A stretch of 64,000 nt of DNA from Lysobacter spongiicola DSM 21749 (GTDB lineage: Bacteria; Pseudomonadota; Gammaproteobacteria; Xanthomonadales; Xanthomonadaceae), in assembly GCF_900167055.1 (NCBI RefSeq), contig NZ_FUXP01000001.1:806001-870000 (forward strand), given 5' to 3'. This document shows positions 41,894-50,310 of this stretch, one piece after another. The notes under the pieces were generated by a model. That model had not been told where the DNA came from and did not search any database. It saw nothing but the letters and a program-made list of their open reading frames with translations. A program made the translations under genes and the position numbers. The stretch's first letter is position 1; each line of letters begins with the position of its first letter.

Positions 41894-42328
41894 TCAGGGC
41901 GACATCATGTCCGTCCGCAGCAGCACGAGGGGTTCGCAGGCTTTGGCGCTGCATCCCCAATGGCGGGTCCGTCCATGGTCGGTCCAGACAGCCGTTCCGC
42001 CTCCATCGATGGAGAAGTCCCATGACTGCCCTTCCGAGATCAGTCGTCCAGTGATCTTGCAGGGGAGCTGATAGAACATCGCATAGGGAGATTCTTCGAA
42101 CTCTTCGCTCAGCCGGAAGAACTGCTCTACCTGCGTTGCATCCAGCTGCCAGGCGGCGCAAGCCGAACCCTCCGCGCCATCCACGCCTTGATGGATCGGT
42201 GCGTGTACCTCGACGACTCGTACGGATGGCTCAGAAGAAGGGCGGGGCGAGGCGGACAGGCAGCCGGTCATCACCATCACTGTCATACAGCCCAGCACCT
42301 TCACCACCTTGTTTGTATGAAATCTCAT
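41894..42328 (-). CDS. Predicted lipoprotein, putative immunity protein to the adjacent amidase
   Basis: 144 residues. Lipoprotein signal from the ATG at 42328 (VMVMTGC, Cys near 23), a candidate periplasmic protein. The mature part contains EGSACAAWQLDATQVEQFF, AMFYQLPCKITGRL and TRHWGCSAKACEPLVLL, four cysteines suggesting disulfides. The gene begins 98 bp inside the amidase gene in another frame, an unusually long overlap, and lies last in a PAAR-amidase-lipoprotein series. That position and the periplasmic address fit an immunity protein against a type VI peptidoglycan amidase; this is inference. Confidence 0.7.
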   Translation of the reverse strand: MRFHTNKVVKVLGCMTVMVMTGCLSASPRPSSEPSVRVVEVHAPIHQGVDGAEGSACAAWQLDATQVEQFFRLSEEFEESPYAMFYQLPCKITGRLISEGQSWDFSIDGGGTAVWTDHGRTRHWGCSAKACEPLVLLRTDMMSP

Positions 42329-42938
42329 CGTGCTCATAGATGTCCGCATTGGTAAGTCCGTATTCGCTCTTGAGGATCCCGATCAGCCGCGCAATAGAAC
42401 TAGCCTGCGCCACTGTAGGTGCTTCCCAGACATTCGCGGCTTTGTCGAACTTGGCAACAGTTTCGATTCCTACGCTGTCTTCGTTTGTTGGAAATCGAAT
42501 CGGATAGGGCTTGTCTCTCTCGTGAGAGTGGATCCGTGACGGCGCCCACCCCCAACTGTCAATCAAGGCCTGCTCCTCGGCCGAGCATGTTCCGGTGATG
42601 TGGCAGCGGGAACGGATCTTTCCCACGTGCGCCGTCTTCTGCAGCAGGCTCGCCGCCTGAATCACGGCTCCATCCTTTCCAACCAGAAAATGGGTACCGA
42701 CGCCGCGCTCAAACGACCGGATGGTTCCCTCGGTGGTAGTCGAATCGGTGCGGTGAAGAACTATCGCCCGTGGTCCGTCGAGGGGCCCGTTCTCGAGTGC
42801 CGGGACAGGGCGGATCTCGTAGCCTGCGTTCTGCACATAGCCGTTGCTACCCACGTATATGGGGACTGCCACTTCCTTGCGTTGGGAATTGGCAATGACA
42901 CTTGTGATCGAGCCCGCCACATGGACGAACCTGCTCAT
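42231..42938 (-). CDS. N-acetylmuramoyl-L-alanine amidase, putative type VI secretion effector
   Basis: 235 residues. Amidase_2 (PGRP-like zinc amidase) fold: LHRTDST with His62, THFLVGKDG with His83, TAHVG with His104, VGIETVA with Glu159 and YEHDEISYK with His203 and Lys209. These are the usual zinc and catalytic positions. No signal peptide, so it cannot reach peptidoglycan on its own. It directly follows a PAAR protein with a 4-bp overlap, which suggests delivery by type VI secretion, and is followed by a candidate immunity lipoprotein. Cell-wall lysis of a competing bacterium is the likely effect. Confidence 0.83.
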   Translation of the reverse strand: MSRFVHVAGSITSVIANSQRKEVAVPIYVGSNGYVQNAGYEIRPVPALENGPLDGPRAIVLHRTDSTTTEGTIRSFERGVGTHFLVGKDGAVIQAASLLQKTAHVGKIRSRCHITGTCSAEEQALIDSWGWAPSRIHSHERDKPYPIRFPTNEDSVGIETVAKFDKAANVWEAPTVAQASSIARLIGILKSEYGLTNADIYEHDEISYKQGGEGAGLYDSDGDDRLPVRLAPPFF

Positions 42939-43465
42939 GGCCCTTCCTCCTTGAGTTCCAGGACGAGCGTTTCCGAGTATTGAGAAGCGAGTAAGTGAGT
43001 CCTGCCGTTCCCATCGGTGACCCCCTCCTCGGTACGGCCTTCGGCGCCGACTATCCGGTACGCTCGTCCCACGAGCGGTTCACCGCTCTCCGCGCGCAGG
43101 ACGAAGGCTTCATCGTAGGCCGCAGCAAACGAATCAGGCGACGCACCTAGCGTAGTAGGAGTTGCAAAGAGCGGGGGTTCCGTCGCTTCCACCCCGGAAG
43201 CTTCGAGATGCACCCGCGTCTGGCGTACGGCCAGGATTCCGCAGCCGCACGCCAGGCGGGAGCCGTGGAGCGCTACCGGTTGCCCATCGATGATGGTCGT
43301 CGGATCGCCGTCGACGATCGGGAAGGTGCCGTTGTGTTTGGGGCAGGTAGCGGAATCGCCTATCCGTGCCACCGGGGAACCATCGATATCGGTGAAAGGC
43401 GAACCGGTCACTACACGGCCGCCACTGGTCGTACTGTCACCCTCGACCGCCCACATCCTTGTCAT
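42935..43465 (-). CDS. PAAR-domain spike protein with C-terminal beta extension
   Basis: 176 residues from the ATG at 43465. The PAAR repeat occupies residues 1-90 (GRVVTGSPFTDIDGSPVARIGDSATCPKHNGTFPIV with zinc-type Cys/His, LHGSRLACGCGIL). These proteins sharpen the VgrG spike of type VI secretion. Residues 112-176 (AYDEAFVLRAESGEPLVGRAYRIV, EEGVTDGNGRTHLL) form a transthyretin-like beta-sandwich extension often used to bind an effector. The next gene is the amidase. No other type VI genes are visible in this window, so the module is an orphan. Confidence 0.87.
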   Translation of the reverse strand: MTRMWAVEGDSTTSGGRVVTGSPFTDIDGSPVARIGDSATCPKHNGTFPIVDGDPTTIIDGQPVALHGSRLACGCGILAVRQTRVHLEASGVEATEPPLFATPTTLGASPDSFAAAYDEAFVLRAESGEPLVGRAYRIVGAEGRTEEGVTDGNGRTHLLASQYSETLVLELKEEGP

Positions 43466-43594
43466 TGCCGGCCTCCTTGCCAGTTGAAGCCGCAAGTCTG
43501 CCAGATCCGGCAGCCGCTCGGGCCGAAAGTGCCCGGGGTTGGCTCCCCTGCTCTCCTGATGCTTGCCGCCGGCTTGCATGAGTCACGCACTCAG

Positions 43595-43610
43595 TATAAC
43601 GTTCGTTATA
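43595..43610 (+). promoter_or_regulatory. Palindromic operator of the AbrB/Doc operon
   Basis: TATAACG-TT-CGTTATA, a perfect 7-bp inverted repeat ending 20 bp before the antitoxin ATG. Its spacing and symmetry suit binding of the dimeric antitoxin and autorepression. It is also in the shared upstream region of the PAAR operon. Confidence 0.7.
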
Positions 43611-43629
43611 ACTACCATTGGAGCCCGTC

Positions 43630-43851
43630 ATGAAGCTCAAGATCACCACCATCGGCAATTCTGCCGGCGTCATCCTCCCCAAGGAGCTGCTCGCTCGGCT
43701 TCGCCTGACGAAGGGCGATGAGGTGCACGTGCTCGAGATCCCCGACGGAATCAAGCTGACGGCGTTCGACCCCAAGCTCGCGGCGCAGATGGAGGTAGCA
43801 GAGCGGATCATGCGTGAGGATCGCCAGGTCCTCCACAAGCTGGCGCAGTGA
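43630..43851 (+). CDS. AbrB/MazE-family antitoxin
   Basis: 73 residues. Swapped-hairpin DNA-binding fold: KITTIGNSAGVILPKELLARLRLTKGDEVHVLEIPDGIKLT, then a helical tail (LAAQMEVAERIMREDRQVLHKLA) that likely wraps the toxin. The start is the ATG at 43630, with GGAGCCC eight bases upstream. Its stop lies 10 bases before the Doc start. It is unusual in pairing with Doc, whose classical partner is Phd. Confidence 0.92.
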   Translation: MKLKITTIGNSAGVILPKELLARLRLTKGDEVHVLEIPDGIKLTAFDPKLAAQMEVAERIMREDRQVLHKLAQ

Positions 43852-43861
43852 GGTGAAGGGG

Positions 43862-44287
43862 ATGATCGTCTGGATCGAAGCGGCCCTTGCACTCGCCATC
43901 CATGACCGTCAGTTGGCGGAACACGGCGGAAGCGCTGGCGTACGTGACGCTGCGCTGCTGGACTCTGCCCTGGCGCGACCACAACAATTGTTCGCGTACG
44001 GTGAGCCGCCCCCGGATGTTGCGGCCCTTGCCGGCAGCCTTGCCCATGGCCTGGCCCGCAACCATCCTTTTGTCGACGGCAACAAGCGCACCGCGCATGT
44101 CTGCTACCGCGTGTTCCTCGCTTTGAACGATGTCGAACTCGAGGCAAGCGAAGAGGAGAAGTACGCCGCGATGATCGGACTAGCGGAAGGCAGCCTGTCG
44201 GAAGCCGACTTCGCCGAATGGCTGCGTCGACACATCTGCTGCAAAGACGCCACCTCCGTCAACGAGCCGGCGCCCAGCTACGGCTGA
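43862..44287 (+). CDS. doc: Death-on-curing (Doc/Fic-fold) toxin
   Basis: 141 residues. Doc phosphorylates elongation factor Tu with ATP. The Fic-type loop is present as NHPFVDGNKRTA (consensus HxFxDGNKR), with the N-terminal HDRQLAEHGGSAGVRD block. I use the ATG at 43862; a GTG at 43853 would give three more residues. It is co-transcribed with the AbrB-like antitoxin. Confidence 0.94.
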   Translation: MIVWIEAALALAIHDRQLAEHGGSAGVRDAALLDSALARPQQLFAYGEPPPDVAALAGSLAHGLARNHPFVDGNKRTAHVCYRVFLALNDVELEASEEEKYAAMIGLAEGSLSEADFAEWLRRHICCKDATSVNEPAPSYG

Positions 44288-44291
44288 ACGC

Positions 44292-44900
44292 TCAGTCGCG
44301 GTGGGCAGCGTCCTTATGTGTCACCACCCGCCAGACGTACCAGATCGCGATGCCACCCAGCACCACGTTCGAAATCGGGCCGACCCAGTCACCGACGCGT
44401 TCGAAGTTGCCGCCAAGCAGGTAGCCCAGGTAGACCAGCAGTGCCGTCCAGGCCAGGCTGCCTGCCGCCGTGTAGAGCAGGAACGGCAGCAGCGACATCC
44501 CCTGGATGCCCGCCGGTATCGAGATCAGGGAACGCAGGCCAGGAATCAGCCTGCAGACGAACACGGCCCAGCCGCCATGGCGATCGAACCAGCCCGATGC
44601 ACGCTCGATGTCCTTGCGCGACAGCGTCAACCAGCGTCCGTGGCGGTCCGCGAACTTCATCAATCGCTCTTTCCCGACCTTGCGCCCGATCCAGTAGAGG
44701 ACGAGCGCGCCGAGCAATGAACCCGCCGTGCCTGCCACGATAGCGCCCCACAAGGACATGTCGCCGCTCGAAGCCAGGTAGCCGGCCAGTGGCATGACGA
44801 GCTCGGACGGGATGGGCGGAAACACCGTTTCCAGCAGCGTCAGCAGGAAGACGCCGAGCTCGCCCATTCGCGTGATCGTGCTGGTGATCCAGTCGCCCAT
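44292..44900 (-). CDS. DedA-family membrane protein
   Basis: 202 residues, DedA/SNARE-associated fold; family members are membrane transporters (undecaprenyl-phosphate flippases among them). Motifs: LETVFPPIPSELVMPLAGYLA (re-entrant loop with acidic residue), GSLLGALVLYWIGRKVG, FDRHGGWAVFVCRLIPGLRSLISIPAG (with the conserved Arg-x-x-P-G-x-R). Five to six hydrophobic segments. Starts with ATG GGC; it converges on doc with 4 bp between. Confidence 0.95.
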   Translation of the reverse strand: MGDWITSTITRMGELGVFLLTLLETVFPPIPSELVMPLAGYLASSGDMSLWGAIVAGTAGSLLGALVLYWIGRKVGKERLMKFADRHGRWLTLSRKDIERASGWFDRHGGWAVFVCRLIPGLRSLISIPAGIQGMSLLPFLLYTAAGSLAWTALLVYLGYLLGGNFERVGDWVGPISNVVLGGIAIWYVWRVVTHKDAAHRD

Positions 44901-44963
44901 GGTGCCGTCCAGCGGAGAGTGGGCGGCCAGCGTGCGGACCGACGGGTGGAGCGGGCGTGACCG

Positions 44964-45173
44964 TCAGCCGCCAGCCAATCCACCGCCCATGCGACCCGGC
45001 AGTGCGCCTTCGTCATCCACCGCATCGGGATCGTCGAGGTCACCAACTTCCTTGTCCATGCCGGCTTCGGGATCCGGTTCCACCGGTGGGCCTGCTGCCG
45101 GATCCTTGGCGGGATCCGTTTTCGGGTTGGTTCCAGCGCCCTGCTTCGGGTCGCGCTCGTCTGTTCCAGCCAT
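44964..45173 (-). CDS. Small acidic, proline- and glycine-rich hypothetical protein
   Basis: 69 residues, low complexity: many Asp, Pro, Gly and Glu (DPKQGAGTNPKTDPAKDPAAG, then DLDDPDAVDDEGALPG). No fold or motif recognised; it is probably disordered. GAGGA sits eight bases before the ATG. It lies between the DedA and TonB-receptor genes, on the same strand as both. Confidence 0.6.
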   Translation of the reverse strand: MAGTDERDPKQGAGTNPKTDPAKDPAAGPPVEPDPEAGMDKEVGDLDDPDAVDDEGALPGRMGGGLAGG

Positions 45174-45248
45174 GTCCGTGTCCTCGCTTGGGGAGAGACC
45201 GAGACTAGGACCGGTGCGGTGAACGCGCGGCATGCGCCCACAGCATCC

Positions 45249-47570
45249 TCAGAACGCGTAGCGCACCACCATCTGGTACACCGGGCCAGCGCTTTCCGTC
45301 TCCAGCTCGTACTCGTCATGGTCGCGGTCCAGCTGGTCGCCGAGCGTGTCGAACTTGTGGAACACCTCGTCCTTGGACGCGTCCAGCAGGTTGGTGCCGG
45401 TCAGGCGCACCGACCACTGGTCGCCAAAGCGCTTCTCGACGAAGGCTTCCAGGTCCTCGCCGTAGCGGGTGGTGACTTCTTCGGCGAGCAGCCGCGCATG
45501 GGCATCACCCTGGCGGCGATAGCTGACGCCGAAACTCATGCCCAGCGCAGGCAGGTCCTGCATGAAGCCGACGTTGAGCACCGAGCGGGCCTGGTCGTTG
45601 AATCGGCGCGTGCCGAGGGCATCCTCGACGTTGCTGTCCAGCCACGAGTAGTTGAGGAACACGCCCGTATCCGGAAGGCCGAATGCGTCCAGCGGTGTCG
45701 ACAGGTCCAGCTCGACACCGAAGACCTCGCCATCGCCCACGTTGGCGGCGGTGTAGACATAGCTGTCGGGATCGAGCACGGGATAGCCCGGTGAACCGGG
45801 GGCGGCGCCCGGGTTGTCCGCCAGGAAGTCATCCACCTCATCCTCGAAGTCCCCCAGCGCCTCGTCACTGGGCTCCCCGGTATTGACCAGCTCGATCAGG
45901 TCGCTGACGTCGCGGTAGAACAGGTTGAGGCCAACCACGCCACGGCGGCCGATGCGGTGCTCGAAGCCCAGGTCGACGCCCGTCGCACTTTCCTGTTGCA
46001 GCGCCGGGTCACCGATGAAGTCGTTGTCGCCGTACTCCCCCTCCAGCAGCACTGGCGTGAGGTAGTCAAATGATGGCCTGCGTACCGTGCGGGCCAGGGA
46101 CAGGCTCAGGCGATCGTTGGTGGTCAGGTTCCAACGCAGGTGCGCCGAGGGCAGCAGCATGCCTTCATCGTGCTCATGGGATTCGCCGTCCACGGCCACG
46201 CGGGTGTCGGTGGTCTCGTAGCGCAGGCCGGTTTCCCAGTCGAGGTGCCCTGCCGTCCCGGACAACATCAGGTACGGATCGATACGGTTTTCGCGGATGT
46301 CGCTGTCGGTGACATCGAAGTCCGCATACGGCGGCAATGGCTCGCCTTCCTCCTCCGCTTCCACTTCGCTGACCCCGAGCTCCAGCTCGCGATCCTTTCG
46401 GGTCAAATCGACGCCGAACTCGAGCTCCGCCGCCCCGGCAGGCCTGCGGTGCGAAAGCGCGGCACTGAATTCATCGTCGCGCAACGCCGTCAGCTCGCGC
46501 GTGCCTTCGAAGCCGTCCCATGCGGGCGGCGCCTCGCCGTCGTCGTAGCCCACCTCCACTTCGGTGGACATCGTGTCATCGTCGAATCGGGAGAAGCTCA
46601 GGTCGACCTCCGTGTCGCCGCCGGCCATGGCGAACCCGTAACCGCCCTTGATGGCGAAGTTGTCCTGGCGGATGTCCTCGACCTGGTCGTTCACCGAGAG
46701 CAGGTTGTCCATCGCCGTGCCGGCCGGCACGTTGTACTCGCGCGAGTGCTCGGTTTCGGTGCGATCGGTGCGCACGTAGACGCCAGACAGCGACAGCCGC
46801 CCTTCGCCGATGTCGCGCACGTAGGACAGGTTCACCGACGTGTCCTCGCCGTCGCGGATGTCGGACTGGTCCTCGCGGTTGTCGAATTCACCGCCCGGCG
46901 CGTCATAACGCAGGCTGGTCTTCTGCTTGGGGTTGTAGCGGCCCTGATGGCTGATGCCGCCCAGCACGCGGGCGTCGCCAACCGCGCCGCTGGCGACCGC
47001 CGCCACCGTCGGCGTCACCTCGCCGTCGTCGAAGCGGGACGCACCCAGGCGCACGTAGCCACCGTCGAACTCGTAGGCGTCGCGCAACACGATGTTGATG
47101 GCGCCGGCCACCGCATCGCCTGAACGATTGGCGCTGGGGCTGCGGACAATCTCCACCCGCTCGACCACTTCGGCCGGGATGCGGTCGACGAAGAACGAAC
47201 GGTCCGCGCCGCCACCGGGCACCTTCTTGCCGTTCACCAGGATCTGCGTGTAGCCCGGATCCATGCCGCGCAGGCGGGCGCCGTCGTACTCCAGCACATC
47301 GGACACGAAGGCCACGCTCGGCACGCGCTTGAGCATGTCGCCGACCGTGCGCGGCTCGAAACGCTGGAAGAACTCGACCCCGTAGCTCAGGGTCGGTGCA
47401 GTGTCGGCGCTGCGGTCGCGGTAGACGATCTGTCCGGTCACCTTCACCGCATCCAGGTCCACCGCGTCGGGTGCGGGCCCACCCGTCTGCTGTGCGTGGG
47501 CAACAGGCACGGCCAGTAGGGTGACGGCCAGCGCGCGGGCCAAACCGAGGGCGAGGGGGTTGGACTTCAT
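45249..47570 (-). CDS. TonB-dependent outer-membrane receptor
   Basis: 773 residues. Signal peptide ends near AHAQQ (27-28). Plug domain about 50-170, including MLKRVPSV, RLRGMDPGYTQILVNGKKVPGG, IPAEVVERVEIVRSPSA and GAINIVLRD. A 22-strand barrel follows and ends in the aromatic MVVRYAF. The SVAFVSDVLEYDGARLRGMDP pattern is close to the catecholate/carbohydrate receptors of xanthomonads. Divergent from the phytase gene, so it may import phytate or inositol-phosphate metal complexes; this is inference from position. Confidence 0.95.
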   Translation of the reverse strand: MKSNPLALGLARALAVTLLAVPVAHAQQTGGPAPDAVDLDAVKVTGQIVYRDRSADTAPTLSYGVEFFQRFEPRTVGDMLKRVPSVAFVSDVLEYDGARLRGMDPGYTQILVNGKKVPGGGADRSFFVDRIPAEVVERVEIVRSPSANRSGDAVAGAINIVLRDAYEFDGGYVRLGASRFDDGEVTPTVAAVASGAVGDARVLGGISHQGRYNPKQKTSLRYDAPGGEFDNREDQSDIRDGEDTSVNLSYVRDIGEGRLSLSGVYVRTDRTETEHSREYNVPAGTAMDNLLSVNDQVEDIRQDNFAIKGGYGFAMAGGDTEVDLSFSRFDDDTMSTEVEVGYDDGEAPPAWDGFEGTRELTALRDDEFSAALSHRRPAGAAELEFGVDLTRKDRELELGVSEVEAEEEGEPLPPYADFDVTDSDIRENRIDPYLMLSGTAGHLDWETGLRYETTDTRVAVDGESHEHDEGMLLPSAHLRWNLTTNDRLSLSLARTVRRPSFDYLTPVLLEGEYGDNDFIGDPALQQESATGVDLGFEHRIGRRGVVGLNLFYRDVSDLIELVNTGEPSDEALGDFEDEVDDFLADNPGAAPGSPGYPVLDPDSYVYTAANVGDGEVFGVELDLSTPLDAFGLPDTGVFLNYSWLDSNVEDALGTRRFNDQARSVLNVGFMQDLPALGMSFGVSYRRQGDAHARLLAEEVTTRYGEDLEAFVEKRFGDQWSVRLTGTNLLDASKDEVFHKFDTLGDQLDRDHDEYELETESAGPVYQMVVRYAF

Positions 47571-47728
47571 GGGATCGCCTGGTGGGTGTGAAGGCGACCA
47601 CGATCAGGCACGAATATGGCGGCAGGATGACGGTTCCGAACCGCATGTCACGGGTGTAGGGCATGTCGCGGAACTGTCATGCGTCGGTGATAGAAACGTC
47701 GTCTCCATGTCATCCGGACCGACCGCCG

Positions 47729-48922
47729 ATGCTGCCTGCCCACCCCGCCCGCACTGCCGTTCCGCTCACCATCCGCAGCCTGGCCAGCGCCTGCCTGCTC
47801 GGCCTGCTTGCCGCCTGCGCCAGCGTGCCGGGTGATCGCGAACCGGATGACAACGACGAGGACCCGATGCTGTCCCAAGCCGGCGTGCCCCACGCCGTCG
47901 TGCCCGAGGCCTTCATCACCACGCGCACCCCGGACGACAACGTCGACTCGCCTGCGCTGTGGCGTGGCCCCGACGGACGCGCCTTGCTGCTGGCCACGGC
48001 CAAGGCCACCGGACGGCTGATGGCCTACGACGGCGATACTGGTGAGAGCCTGGATCCGCTCGGCCGCCGCGGCACCGGCGCCGCCGAGTTCGACCGCCCC
48101 AATGGCATCTTCGTGGTCGACGACCTGGTGTTCGTGGTCGAGCGCGACAACCAGCGCGTGCAGGTGCTACGCCTGCCGGGCTTCGAGCCGGTCGGCCATT
48201 TCGGCGGCAGCGAGTTGAAGCAGCCGTATGGCATCTGGCTGCACGCCACCGCCCCGGGCCGTTACGACGTTCGCGTCACCGATGCCTACATGGCGGGCGT
48301 TGACGCCGACGATGAGGACATCGTCCCACCACTGGCCGAGCTGGACCGGCGCATCCAGCGCTATACCGTCACCATCGACGGCGACACGCTGCAGGCAACG
48401 CAGGTCGGCTCCGAAGGCGATACCACCGCCGCCGGCGCCATCCGCATCCCCGAATCGATCTGGGGTGATACGGCACACGGCCGCCTGCTGGTCGCCGAGG
48501 AAGACACCGTCACCGGTACCGCCCTGCGCGAGTACCGCCTGGATGGTCGGTTCGCCGGCCGCACCATCGGCGAGGGCCTGTTCAAGGCGCAGGCCGAAGG
48601 CATCGCCCTGTGGCAGTGCGACGACGGCAGCGGTTACTGGCTGGCTACCGACCAGTTCAAGGACCGCAGCCTGTTCCACGTGTTCGACCGCGAAAACCTT
48701 GCCCACCTGGGCGCCTTCGCAGGCAAGACCACCGGCAACACCGACGGTGTCTGGCTGCACCAGCCTGGAACCGCGAACTTCCCGGCCGGGGTGTTCTACG
48801 CCGTGCACGACGACATGGCCGTAGCCGCATTCGACTGGCGCGCCATCGCCACGGCCCTGGACCTCCGCCAGACCTGCACTGCCTCCATGCCTCACCCCAC
48901 GCCCGCCACCACGCGCCGGTAA
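47729..48922 (+). CDS. Beta-propeller phytase (3-phytase) lipoprotein
   Basis: 397 residues from the ATG at 47729. Lipoprotein signal (LLAACASVPG, Cys near 30). Beta-propeller phytase fold: calcium-binding TPDDNVDSPALWRGPDGRAL, GEFDRPNGIFVV-like block (AAEFDRPNGIFVVDDLVFVVERDNQRVQV), WLHATAPGRYDV, IPESIWGDTAHGRLLVAEED and YWLATDQFKDRSLFHVFDREN. Releases phosphate from phytate with calcium. Xanthomonads keep this enzyme beside a TonB receptor, as here. Its last 31 bp overlap the end of the convergent transporter gene. Confidence 0.9.
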   Translation: MLPAHPARTAVPLTIRSLASACLLGLLAACASVPGDREPDDNDEDPMLSQAGVPHAVVPEAFITTRTPDDNVDSPALWRGPDGRALLLATAKATGRLMAYDGDTGESLDPLGRRGTGAAEFDRPNGIFVVDDLVFVVERDNQRVQVLRLPGFEPVGHFGGSELKQPYGIWLHATAPGRYDVRVTDAYMAGVDADDEDIVPPLAELDRRIQRYTVTIDGDTLQATQVGSEGDTTAAGAIRIPESIWGDTAHGRLLVAEEDTVTGTALREYRLDGRFAGRTIGEGLFKAQAEGIALWQCDDGSGYWLATDQFKDRSLFHVFDRENLAHLGAFAGKTTGNTDGVWLHQPGTANFPAGVFYAVHDDMAVAAFDWRAIATALDLRQTCTASMPHPTPATTRR

Positions 48923-50228
48923 TACGGCAACAACGCGGCTGCGCGTGCCACCACGAACACCACGAATGCCCCCCACAGGCCGTGGTTCCCGAACCGCCCC
49001 GCCAGCGGCCACGCCACCAGCAGGAACACCGCCAACGAGACCAGCCCCGCATTGCGCATCTCGCGCGTGCGGGTGGCGCCGATGAACACCCCGTCCAGCT
49101 GGAACGCCGCCACCGAGACCAGCACGTACAGCGCCGTCCACGGCAGGTAGGTGGCCGCCGCCGCGCGCACCGGCTGCAGTACCGTGAGCGCCTCGACGAT
49201 CGAGGCGCCGAGCAGCGCAATCCCCAGCGCCAGCACCGCCGCGGTTCCGAAAGTCAGCTCGCTCGACAGGCGCACCGCCCGCCGGAAGCGCAGCCGGTCG
49301 CGTGCACCCACCGCACCGCCAACCAGCGCCTCGGCCACGAACGCGAACCCGTCCAGGAAGAACGCGCTGAAGGACACCAGCTGCAACAGGATGTGGTTGG
49401 CCGCGAGTGTCACGTCGCCGAACCGCGCGCCCTGGTTGGCGAACCAGCCGAAGCCCAGCAACAGGCACAACGTGCGCACCAGGATGTCGCCATTGGCCAT
49501 CAGCGATTGGCGCAGCTTCACCCGGTCGGCGATACGCAGCCACGGCAGGAACGGCTCGCCGTCGCGGTGCCGACGGCGCAGCAAGCGCCACAGCAGCACC
49601 GCCGCAACCACGCAGGTCTCCCACTCCGCCAGCGCCGTACCCAGTCCGATGCCACGCGCGCCCATCCCAAGCCCGGCGGCAAAGTACACGTCCAGCCCCG
49701 CGTTGAGCCCGTTGAGCAGCAACTGCACGAACAGCAGGGTGCGCACGTGGCCAAGCCCGATCAGCGCGCCACTCAGCGCGTACAGCGCCAGCGCCGCCGG
49801 CGCCCCCAGATGCGCGCGTGGTAGTACTCGCGGCCGACCGACTCCACCGTAGCGCTGCCATCCATCAGCGCGAAGTAGCCCTGTACCACCGGCCACTGCA
49901 GCAACCACACGCCAACGCCGAGCCCGATGCCCAGCAACAACGAGCGCCCGAGCGTCGCCCGCACCTCCGGCTCGTCGCCCGCCCCGTCGGCCTGTGCGAT
50001 GAAGCCGGTCGTGGCCATGCGCAGGAAGCCGAAGCTCCAGTAGACGAAGTTGAACAGCAGCGCGCCCAGCGCCAGCGCACCCAGGTCCGCCGCGGTGCCG
50101 AAGTGGCCGATCACCGCCGTGTCCACCAGCCCCAGCGTCGGGACGGCGGCGTTGGCGATGATGATCGGCCACGCCCGGCGGGCGATGGCGAGACGGGTGA
50201 TCGGGGCACCGGCAGTGGCTGCACTCAT
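48892..50228 (-). pseudogene. MATE-family efflux transporter, frameshifted
   Basis: Reads as one MATE protein of about 445 residues only if a frameshift is made. The N-terminal 145 codons (50228 down to about 49806; RAWPIIIANAAVPTLGLVDTAVIG, GDEPEVRATLGRSLLLG, SVGREYYHARIWG) continue in the next frame with APAALALYALSGALIGLGHVR and run to 48892. The breakpoint is a G5 tract on the coding strand (49803-49807), where one G appears lost. The join of RIWG with APAALALY restores a natural family sequence. Either a real mutation or a sequencing error in the homopolymer. If intact, it is a proton- or sodium-driven multidrug exporter, DinF/NorM type. Confidence 0.85.
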
Positions 50229-50310
50229 GGCGCCATGATGCCGGCAGGCCTAATGAAAAACTAACGCCGCGGGCTGCAGCATCGGGCTGTCCCCCTCAAG
50301 GAGCACGGCC

